Of a stretch of 64,000 nucleotides of DNA, positions 34,250 to 43,505 are shown piece after piece. Every line of letters starts with the position of its first letter. Positions within the stretch are counted from its first letter, which is position 1. Below the pieces are notes generated by a model. That model made no database searches, was not told the origin of the DNA, and saw only the letters and a list, made by a program, of their open reading frames with translations. This DNA comes from Pelobates cultripes. Taxonomy: Eukaryota > Chordata > Amphibia > Anura > Pelobatidae. The stretch is taken from contig OW240921.1 of assembly GCA_933207985.1 (NCBI GenBank), positions 109,236,069 through 109,300,068 of the forward strand, given 5' to 3'. A program made the position numbers and the translations under genes.

Positions 34250-34597
34250 ATCTATAGTGGATGGGTGTGCTCTGCTCAGCAAAATAGGAATCTGGTCTGG
34301 ATTGCAAATCTATACAAAAAAAGGGGATTTGGGGGCACACCCGGAACACCACTACACAGAAATTAAAGTGGGGTACTGTGATGTAGTGAAGTGAATTCTG
34401 TTTGAGCGCTGGCTCTAATCTGCAGTTTGTATATATTTTGGTCTTTAGGGTAGCACCACTACTTGCTAATGCATTTTTGCTTTTCTGGGTATGCCCCCAA
34501 TTCCTTTTTTTTTATTTTTTTTTTTTTTTAACAATGTATATGTGAAATCCAAACCAGACTCCTATTGGGCTTAGCATCCCACCCATCCACTATGGGC
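34250..34597. mobile_element. long inverted-repeat element, family unknown
   Basis: Outer arms TATAGTGGATGGGTGTG and CACCCATCCACTAT face each other about 350 bp apart. Inner arms GGGGATTTGGGGGCACACCC (near 34324) and GGGTATGCCCCCAATTCC (near 34487) also pair imperfectly. The arrangement suggests a fold-back MITE. Confidence 0.5.
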
Positions 34598-35528
34598 GAG
34601 TTGACCACAGGAAAGCATGAATTGAAGAGTGTCTGGAAGTAGCTTTAGCAGTAAGTATTGCAAGTTTCCATGTTTATCTCCCATGTTAAAATTAGTGCCG
34701 GACCCATTGATATTGGGGTAATGTGACATTGTGTTGGGCCTAACACAACATGGCAATATGGTGTAACTGAAATCCCAGATTTGTTTCCTAAGAGGTGATT
34801 TTAAGTGGCCTTGTAAGACTTAAACTGTACTTTTCTTGTTCTTGTGTGTGTGCTTTGTTCTCTAATATGTATTTTGTATATATATGCTTTTACGGCAACG
34901 CCAATGCTTAGAAATGCATATTCCAGGTGTGCCCTTAATTACTCTTTTTTTCTGGACTTTGGGTTATTTCTGATCAGATTTATTAGCAATCAACATTATT
35001 TCATTAATTATAATGTGTTTTCTAACATAAATAACACTCTTTACACCATTAGGTGATATATAAAAATGACTCATGAGATGTGCTAAGAGATCTGTTTCAC
35101 TTTAAATCTGTTGGTCTAGCGGGAGGGATGCAATGATCTAAGGATTTCTCATCATGTTTTGTATTGTATTTTATGTGGGTGACTGCCCATTTTCAAAAAT
35201 TAAATCTCTAAATAACTCACAAGGTTTATTGGCTGCTTGTTACATTCAAGGTATGGTGGACACAAAACTTCCATAATAATTCTACTTGCATTTTAAAATG
35301 TATTTCTCAATATTTGCAACTATGTATATGGATTTTCAGTGTCACTAAATAGTGAGTAGTGTTGCTATAAGCACTTATTTACAAAACACAGGCTGAATTG
35401 TTAAAAATCTGGAATTTAGACAAGGTTAGAGCTTTTTTAAATTTGTCTATTTTGCTCAAAATTATTTTATGTAGTCAGTTTCACTGTTTAATACCGGTCC
35501 TGCACACAAGGCATCAGGGAAGCTATAA
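34598..35528. other. intergenic sequence, no gene seen
   Basis: AT-rich. 34905-34945 resembles part of the neighbouring inverted-repeat element (GCTTAGAAATGCATATTCCA), so some of this interval is older copies of that family. No gene is recognised. Confidence 0.35.
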
Positions 35529-37796
35529 TTTAAAAGGTCACCAAAACAACATTAGCTTACTGAAACAGTTATGGTGTATAGATCATGCCCCTGCAGTCTC
35601 ACTGCCCAATTCTGTCGTTTAGGAGTTAAACAAAGTGATTTATCAACCCTAGTCACACCTCCCTGCATGTGACTTGCACAGCCTTCATAAACACTTCCTG
35701 TAAAGAGTAGTCTGTTTATCCTTCCTTTATTGTAAGTTCTGTTTAATTTAGATTTTCTTATCCCCTGCTATGTTAAAAGCTTGCTAGACCCTGCAAGAGC
35801 CTCTTTTATATTTTTTAATTCTTTATTTTTGCAGTGCAATATATAATAAGTCATAACAGCAGGCGTGTGGTGCCCCAATAGCATTCCTCACGCTGAATAT
35901 CAACATTTTAACAATGGGGTTTTCATAAATCCTTGCACATTTTTTAGTTATTTAGTCGAGATTGTCCACGCTTAAGCTTTACGCTGAGTATTCGGTTAAC
36001 AAGTGGGCCTGGGTAGGTCTTACAAAATCTTGGCCGCACAGTGCGTTAAGATAGTTACACTAGTTATTAGATGCAAGATATAATGAGAGTTACGGTTATA
36101 CGTTTTAGCGTTAAAGTTAACATGGATTCTTGCAGTGCCACAACAGCGACTGTAGGCATATTTTGAACATCAGATTGCTTTGGCATGCAGTTAAAACAGC
36201 ACAAATTTTGTTATTTTTCATGTAAAATTAACCCGCTATATAAAACAAGTATGTTAGTGCATAGATTACTTTGCTAGACAAAGAGTTACAGACCTTCCTT
36301 CAACAAGAACAATTGCAAACTATTCATCTGAACTAAAAGCTGTCTCATCAATTAGGTTATAGGGCAATTATAGCTTAATCGCTTCAGGTTACAGGCTCTG
36401 TGCACTCCTACAGAAACTAACGTAGTGCAGGTTACAAATGGTAAGTTATACGCAGGCTTAGTTATTACATCTAATGCAATGGGTCACGATGGGATCTACA
36501 TGTTTATGCTAGTAGATGCAAATTGTAGCTTAAGTAAATGTGGGCTTTCAAGAAAATTACACGATTAGACTTCGATTTTACCACTGCCAGAGTAGGTAGG
36601 CGGGCGGCCACCGGGGCTGAGTGTATTCCTCTATTATTGGGTATTACTAATAGACATAGTAGTATAATTGCGTGGCTATGGTATATGTTAGAACACCTTT
36701 CAGGTGACAAGAGGTACATAGGTAGCTGCTGTCTCTTAGGTAGCTGATGTAAAACTACAGCTTCTGTTATTTAGTCAGTGTCCAGTGGTGGTGTTAGAGT
36801 CTCTGAGCTGGCATGTGTGACTCCTTCCCTTCGGACACTGATCCCTCACCACGGCAGTTCAGCTTCACCGGTTCTTTTCTGTGTGTGGTAAGTCTCCCCA
36901 TATCAGGCTCGTGTAGGCCCGTTTGGCCGTTACCCGCTGCAGCACACTTTCATTTCGCGCCTTCTGCGCTTGGCCCCACCTGGGGGTATCCATTGCGGGC
37001 CCGGGGTCTCTCATTCTCCTATATCGCGGTGATCATGTCTGCGGTGTTCTTTTACTTGAAGCCATCCGGCAGGGCAGATGAAGGAACCGTGGTTCAAAAG
37101 GGGCTCCGTGGTGCAGGAGCAGATAATGTTCAGCTGTCTGCCACCGCCATTTTGTGAGGCAGTTAGAGATTCTCCTCTCAGCCCCCGCCCGTCTCGGGCT
37201 CTCCCCAGTGGGGACCGGGATGACCCCCCCCCGGTCCAAAGGGGGGGGAACAGGGCCGGCAAGCAACTCAGGCAGTCAGCCTGTGGCAGCAGGGGAGGGT
37301 GACGTAGCGGCGGCCGTCCACCACGCTCCCCTCCCGGGTAGGCCGCAGCCCTCGAAGCTCCGTGCCCCTTTCAGAGGATCAGAACTCCCGATCTCGGGAT
37401 CCGCCGCCGCTCCCACAGCTATGGGTGTCTTTTGGCCCGTTTTGTGTGTGTGAAGATCCACTGTGAATAGCTTAAAAGGCCGGGTTTCCCCAGAGCCTCT
37501 CCTGCATGCGACCGGTCAGCATGGCGGTCCGGCCCCGCCCCCCTGCAAGAGCCTCTTTTATGTGATTAAAGTTCAATTTACAGAGAAAGAGATACAATTG
37601 TTTAAGGTAAATTACAGTTTTGTTTTTTCCATGCAGGCTGTGTCAATCAGAGCCAGGGGAGGCGTGGAAATGGTTGTATAAACAGAAACAAAGTGATTTA
37701 GCTCCTAAATGGCAGTGAAACCTGAGAGGCATGATCTATACACTAAAACTGCTTCATTAAGCGAAGGTTGTTTAGGTGACTATAATGTCCCGTTAA
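35529..37796 (+). mobile_element. TTAA MITE, family A, split by a retroelement
   Basis: The left part (35529-35809) begins near TTAAAAGGTCACCAAAACAA and lacks the usual ACACTATAG end. The right part (37541-37796) ends GGTGACTATAATGTCCCGTTAA. Both parts match other family A copies, and together they make one element interrupted by the insertion at 35810-37540. Confidence 0.72.
35810..37540 (-). mobile_element. 1.73-kb retroelement with 21-bp target-site duplication
   Basis: Flanked by an identical 21-bp direct repeat (35789-35809 and 37541-37561), beginning CCCTGCAAGAGCC. Read on the minus strand it starts GC-rich (37540-36800, like a LINE 5' UTR) and has a short frame starting MASSKRTPQT that stops at once. 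It ends AT-rich with GCAAAAATAAAGAATTAAAA. It has no reverse transcriptase. This fits a 5'-complete, internally deleted LINE or a non-autonomous partner mobilised by one. The 3' end resembles the sequence at 41010-41060. Confidence 0.75.
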
Positions 37797-37800
37797 AGTG

Positions 37801-37942
37801 CAGGCTTCCCCAAACTCTGGCCCTCCAGATGTTGCTGAACTACAACCCCCCTGATTCTCAGCCTATTTATTTCATTCATAGAATCATGAGAGTTGTAGTT
37901 CAGCAACATCTGGAGGGCCAGAGTTTGCGGAAGCCTGCTTTA
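37801..37942. mobile_element. short inverted-repeat MITE, hAT-like
   Basis: About 140 bp with terminal inverted repeats CAGGCTTCCCCAAACTCTGG and CCAGAGTTTGCGGAAGCCTG. Inner arms are CCAGATGTTGCTGAACTACA and its inverse. The 8-bp flanks do not match well here. It is related to the copy at 60875-61011, which has a clearer 8-bp duplication. Confidence 0.6.
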
Positions 37943-38019
37943 ACCCCTTAAGGACACAACTTCTGGAATAAAAGGGAATCATGACGGAATATTTCTGTCA
38001 TGTGTCCTTAAAGGGTTAA
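37940..38019. mobile_element. short palindromic TTAA element, family D
   Basis: TTAACCCCTTAAGGACACA at the left and TGTGTCCTTAAAGGGTTAA at the right, about 80 bp. Same family as 2686-2764. Confidence 0.6.
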
Positions 38020-38513
38020 AGTAAGCAAGCTATTGTGAACACTTTATAGGTAAAGGCCAGTTAAAATTTTACCTCAAAACAGCTACAATGTTAACATTTT
38101 CAAAGTCTCAAAGCTATGTTAACAGTTCAGTTGTTTTTATCCTAAAAATTGAAATTCACTTTGCATTCCTAGCATTTCCCACTTCAGTAAGTAATTGTAC
38201 CAGCGATTAGCTGCCTATGATATAATTAGTATCCTGATTGACTTGAAGTTTCTGAACTCTGCTCTGTTAACTGACACCTGAATTTGCGATTGAATAAACT
38301 TTATGAATGATTCAATACTATTAAATCATTTGGAAACATTGTCTATCTATAAAAATGACCATAGACTTAAATAGTGACATCTCTAAAACTGGCTTTGTGG
38401 GGTTTTTTTTTGTTTGTTTTTACATCCAAGCACATTCCCCTTCCTAGCAGATCAGGTTTACATTTGGATTTTATTGTATGCATTTATTAAGGAATATCCA
38501 CACAAGATTCTGG
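38020..38513. other. intergenic sequence, no gene seen
   Basis: AT-rich with a T/G run at 38400-38420. Nothing is recognised. Confidence 0.35.
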
Positions 38514-39015
38514 TTAAAGGGATTCAATATCCTTGTGTTGGAGTCAGCAACCTGATAGTACTGCAGTCCATTAAATGCTTTTGCTGTTAGTTACCAGAAC
38601 AACTACAGCTTATTGTATTTGTTCTAGTGAGTATATTTATTCCTTCTAGATCTTTACTGTAAACACTCTTTTCAGAGAAAATGCAGTGTTTACGTTACAG
38701 CCTAGGGATAACTCCACTGGCCTCTCTTCAGATGGCTGCTAGAGGTGCTTCCTGGGGCAGTGCTGCACAGTGTGACTGACCTTGTGTCTCCACCCTCTGA
38801 ATGGAGACACTGAACTTTCCTCATAGAGATGCAGTGATTCAATGCATCTCTATGAAGAGATACATATTGTCCTGGGCTGTGTTTGGCTTGTGCTGGCTCT
38901 GCCCCGATCTGCCACAATCCTATGGAAAAGCATTGTGATTGGCTCGGATCACAACTTCTGATGATGTCAGCCAAACCGGCAGCTCAGGGGCAGAGCCAGG
39001 AGCATCAGACTGGAA
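38514..39015 (-). mobile_element. TTAA MITE, family C, truncated
   Basis: Reverse-orientation family C: TTAAAGGGATTCAATATCCT at the left, the AAACACT...AGTGTTTAC hairpin near 38660-38693, and the CAGAGCCAGGAGCATCAGAC block at the right. The distal end is missing where the Tc1 remnant begins. Confidence 0.65.
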
Positions 39016-39019
39016 TAAA

Positions 39020-39980
39020 AAAGAAGAAAAGATCAGAGTGACTTTGACAAGGGCCATGTAATGATGGCTCGACGACTGGGTCAGAGCATTTCCAAAACAA
39101 GTCTTATGAGGTGTTCCTATTATGCAGTACTTAGTACCAACCAAAAGTAGTGCAAGGAAGGCAAACCAGTGTCAGGATCTTGGGTGCCCAAGGCTCATTG
39201 ATGCATGTGGCTAACAAAATTAGCCTGTCTGGTCCGATCACGTAGAAGAGCTACTGCAGGTCAAATTGCTGTAAAATATAATGCTGACAATGATAGAAAG
39301 GTGTAAGAACACACAGTGCATCACAGTTTGCTGTGTATGACTCTGCATAGCTGCAGATCAGTCAGAGAGCCCATGATGACTTCCATCCACCGCCGAAAAC
39401 ACCTTCAATGGGCACATCACATGAGCATCACAATTGGACAATGAGGCAATGGAAAAAGGTTGCCAGGACTGATGAATCACATTTTCTTTTAGATCAGGTG
39501 GATGGCTGGGTGCGTGTGCGTCATATACCTGAGGAAGAGATGGTGGCGGGATGCACTGAGGGAAGAAGGCGGCTAGTGGAGGCAGTGTTATGCTCTGGTC
39601 AAGGTTCTGCGGGGAAACCTTGGATTCTTGCATTCATTTGGATGTTACACTGAATAAGATGACTACTTACACCTCTTCATGGCATTGGTGTTCCCTGATG
39701 GCAGTGTCCTCTTTTAGCAGAATAATGCACACTGCAAACATTGTTCAAAGATGGTTTGACAAAGCATTCAAGGTGTTTCCTGGACCACCAAGTTCCTCAG
39801 ATCTCTATCTGATTGAGCTTCTGAGAGATGTGTTGGAACAACAATTCCGATCCGTGGAGGCCCCACATTGCAACTTGCAGGAGTTAAAGGATCTGCTGCT
39901 AATGTCTTGGTGCCAGATCAGAGCTGTTTTGGCAGCACGAGGGGGACCTACAAGATATTAGGCAGGTGGTTTTCATGTTG
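39020..39980 (+). pseudogene. Tc1-like transposase pseudogene
   Basis: Dead copy of a Tc1/mariner DD34E transposase. The N-terminal helix-turn-helix region reads DQSDFDKGHVMMARRLGQSI (39032-39091). The catalytic part appears at 39435-39560 (NWTMRQWKKVARTDESHF, then VRVRHIPEEEMVAGCTEGRR) and 39695-39960. The second catalytic Asp, normally in a QQDNAPCH-type motif, is lost in SRIMHTANIVQRWF. The third acidic position survives as LIELLRDV. Near the end, SWCQIRAVLAARGGPTRY lacks the usual residues between SWCQI and RAVLAA, an internal deletion. There are many stops and frameshifts. Confidence 0.85.
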
Positions 39981-40414
39981 TGGGTGATCAGTGTATGTGA
40001 TCCTAGAGGTGAAGAGAACAGATGTTCTACAAAATGGGTTGTCTGCAAATGTTTTTAAATAAACAAATAATTTTCTAAATGTCAGGGATATTCACTAAAG
40101 TAAGATTTGAAGGGAATTCAAGGTGAATTTCAAACTTAGTCGAAACAACTAAACCTGAAATATTTTTCCAGTCCGCTATGCTTTAAGTTCTGCTACTTGA
40201 CCTTCAACGTGAAATTCACTTTGAAATCACATTGAATTCCCTGCTATTTCCACTTCAGTGAACATTCCTGTTTGATCTATTGACGTAGATTAATGAAATT
40301 CCTTGTTTGACATTGTTCTGCTGAACAAAGAACTGGAAAGGAGCAAGGACAACCCAGTCAAATATACCCCTCACTGTCCACACTACAAGTTTAATCTTGA
40401 GGACTAACTTCAAT
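39981..40414. other. intergenic sequence, no gene seen
   Basis: Probably the 3' flank of the Tc1 remnant. No recognisable inverted terminal repeat was found. Confidence 0.35.
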
Positions 40415-40866
40415 GTGGGAACCCATAAACATAGGGCCTAGAGTGGAATCACCTTCGGAATTCTCTGAAGAAAAGCAACGTGGGAACCCATAAACATAGG
40501 GCCTAGAGTGGAATCACCTTCGGAATTCTCTGAAGAAAAGCAACATGGGAACCCATAAACATAGGGCCTGGAGTGGAATCTCCTTCGGAATTCTCTGAAG
40601 AAAAGCAACGTGGGAACCCATAAACATAGGGCCTGGAGTGGAATCTCCTTCGGAATTCTCTGAAGAAAAGCAACGTGGGAACCCATAAACATAGGGCCTA
40701 GAGTGGAATCCCCTTCGGAATTCTCTGAAGAAAAGCAACGTGGGAATCCATAAACATAGGGCATTGAGTGGAGTCACCTTGGGAATTCTCTGAAAAAAGT
40801 GATGTGGGAACCCATAAACATAGGGTTTAGAGTAGTTACCTTGAAAATTCTCTGAAAAATGAATAG
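40415..40866. repeat. 65-bp tandem repeat, 7 copies
   Basis: Units start at 40415, 40480, 40545, 40610, 40675, 40740 and about 40804, each beginning GTGGGAACCCATAAACATAG and containing GAATTCTCTGAAGAAAAGCA. The first five are nearly identical; the last two are diverged. Minus-strand open frames through it have no protein-family features. Confidence 0.93.
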
Positions 40867-41520
40867 GCTGATAAGAAGTATGCGTTGGTACCTCCAAATC
40901 CCACTGTTTTCTTCAGGTAATATGTTATTGCACCTGCCATAATAGCCCAAAATGTTATATTCAGCAATCCTCTTCCTCCCTTTGTTGTGGGCCATTACGG
41001 GGAGATTTTTTAAATTTTTTTGTTTAATTCTTTATTTTTATAGTGCAAAAGGAGGTACAAACATATCTGCAATGCCACAATAGCAGTTACAGACCTATCA
41101 AAGCTGACAATTTGTGACATAAGATTAAAATTGCACATTTTTTTTTTTTTTAAGTTAGAATATTGCTGTGTAAATCAGGAGATTAGTAAATACGATTAAC
41201 AATAGCAAGAGATGTCATAAGACGTAATTTCTATTCTCACTTTTTAATTGTTTATTCACTAAACTCTGAACAGAAGCGAATTGAAATCCGACTCTTATAA
41301 TTCAGGCTAAAATAGCCAAAACGGTCACTAGAACATAGTTGGAGAAGGTTTCCAGATATGCTATTTTCGGCCTAAATTTTGCCATTCAGACTTCAATTTA
41401 TTACAATTCAGAGTTTAGTCAATAAACCCCAATGACTATTACAGCTCATTGTAGTGTGGTTATGGTGCAAAAAGTCTTCACACACGTTCACGTTTCGCAA
41501 CAGTTTGACAAAAACCAAAA
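40867..41520. other. intergenic sequence with a retroelement 3' end
   Basis: 41010-41060 (TTTAATTCTTTATTTTTATA then GTGCAAAAGG) resembles the start of the retroelement at 35810, so a second, 5'-truncated copy of that family probably lies here on the minus strand. The rest is unremarkable. Confidence 0.4.
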
Positions 41521-41727
41521 GTGAGCTCTGAGTACAGTGAGCGGTTACAGGTTTAGGGTTAGGAGTTACTGGTTTGGGCTGCAAGCGGCTATTTTAAGGT
41601 TAAAGGTCGCTGGCTTTGGGTTAGAGCCCGTGGCTACTTGTTTACTCTCCGGGTCAGAGGTTATTGTGTTGAGGTCAAAGGTGACTGTTTTAAGGTCCGA
41701 GGTGACTGTTTTAAGGTCAGAGGTCAT
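41521..41727. promoter_or_regulatory. 21-bp repeat array of DR1-like nuclear-receptor sites upstream of SIK3
   Basis: Four direct repeats of AGGTCA-type half-sites with 1-bp spacing start at 41651 (GGGTCAGAGGTTA), 41672 (AGGTCAAAGGTGA), 41693 (AGGTCCGAGGTGA) and 41714 (AGGTCAGAGGTCA). The period is exactly 21 bp. The last is a perfect DR1. A fifth, imperfect one (AGGTTAAAGGTCG) is at 41597-41609. DR1 is the element bound by RXR heterodimers, HNF4 and COUP-TF families. Binding here is inferred from motif only; a simple tandem repeat could produce it by chance. Confidence 0.55.
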
Positions 41728-42175
41728 GTTTTCTAGCATGTGCACGTGTGTGTGTGTGTTTATTTTTTTTAGCTTTACTAACGCAACAACATAAAATAAA
41801 TGAAATCTGTATTATTTATTGCACTAAGAACAGGTTATTCCATAAAGTGTGACATTTGGGGAATTCAAAGTGAATTTCAAATGCAAGTCTAAAATAAATT
41901 CCCTCAAATTTCCCACATTACAGAACAAACCTAAAAGTGAATATATATTCTTTAAAACTTTATTATTATTATTTAATCTGACATTGACCCCTCCCTCACA
42001 GAAAGCACTGCATTGCCCTATAAAGCTGGTCTGGCATATTGATTATTACTATTATTATCAATGACATAAAAATAAAATAAACCCTGTCCCAGCATGGTGT
42101 AGACCCCTTTATCTCTCCAGTGTCATTAGATAAGGGAGAGGTAAATAAAATAAAAACTAACAGGCCTAGTGTGGA

Positions 42176-42238
42176 ACTACAACTCCCATGATGCTTTGTC
42201 ATGCTCAGAGCTGGCAGAGGATCACGGGAGTTGTAGTT
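42176..42238. promoter_or_regulatory. paired ZNF143/Staf-like motifs upstream of SIK3
   Basis: ACTACAACTCCCATGATGC at 42176-42194, and its inverse core CGGGAGTTGTAGTT at 42225-42238. This 5' sequence matches the known vertebrate promoter motif bound by ZNF143. It lies about 200 bp upstream of the SIK3 start codon. The same core occurs in the hAT-like MITEs of this window, so a transposon origin is possible. Confidence 0.5.
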
Positions 42239-42289
42239 GCACGCTGTTCAGTGCTCAGTGAGCCCTGCCATACAGACACCCCTCTTTCT

Positions 42290-43054
<765 letters not shown>

Positions 43055-43505
43055 TTCTTCGTTTAGTAAATAGACCCCCCTGGCGTTGGTAATAATGGTG
43101 GAGGGACAGGGTCCGGTTTCTTCGTTTAGTAAATAGACCCCCCCCTGGCGTTGTTAATAATGGTGGAGGGACAGGGTCCATTTTCTTCGTTTAGTAAATA
43201 GACCTCCCGGCATTGGTAATAATGGTGGAGAGACCGGGTCCGGTTTCTTCGTTTAGTAAATAGACCTCCCCCCCCTGGCGTTGGTAATAATGGTGGAGGG
43301 ACAGGGTCCGGTTTCTTCGTTTAGTAAATGGAACCCCCCCCAGCGTTGGTAATAATGGAGAGACAGGGTCTGGTTTCTTCGTTTAGTAAATAGACCCCCC
43401 CCCGGCGTTGTTAATAATGGTGGAGGGACAGGGTCCATTTTCTTCGTTTAGTAAATAGACCTCCCCCGGCATTGGTAATAATGGTGGAGAGACCGGGTCC
43501 GGTTT
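43055..43505. repeat. 61-70-bp tandem repeat in SIK3 intron 1, 7 copies
   Basis: Units start at 43055, 43118, 43183, 43245, 43315, 43376 and 43440. The unit is TTCTTCGTTTAGTAAATAGA, a C-tract of 5-10, then GGCGTTGGTAATAATGGTGG and AGGGACAGGGTCC. Length variation lies mainly in the C-tract. It begins about 480 bp after the splice donor. Confidence 0.9.

Noticed and set aside
36813..37453. CpG-rich open frames suggesting a host gene promoter and first exon
   Set aside because: The stretch lies inside an insertion with a 21-bp target duplication, so it is the GC-rich 5' part of a retroelement.
40438..40897. Minus-strand open frames of 108 and 127 codons
   Set aside because: They run through the 65-bp tandem repeat and have no protein features beyond the repetition.
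41540..41575. Telomere-like TTTAGGGTTAGG sequence
   Set aside because: Only about two imperfect TTAGGG-like units occur, inside a diverged 21-bp repeat; this is not an interstitial telomere array.
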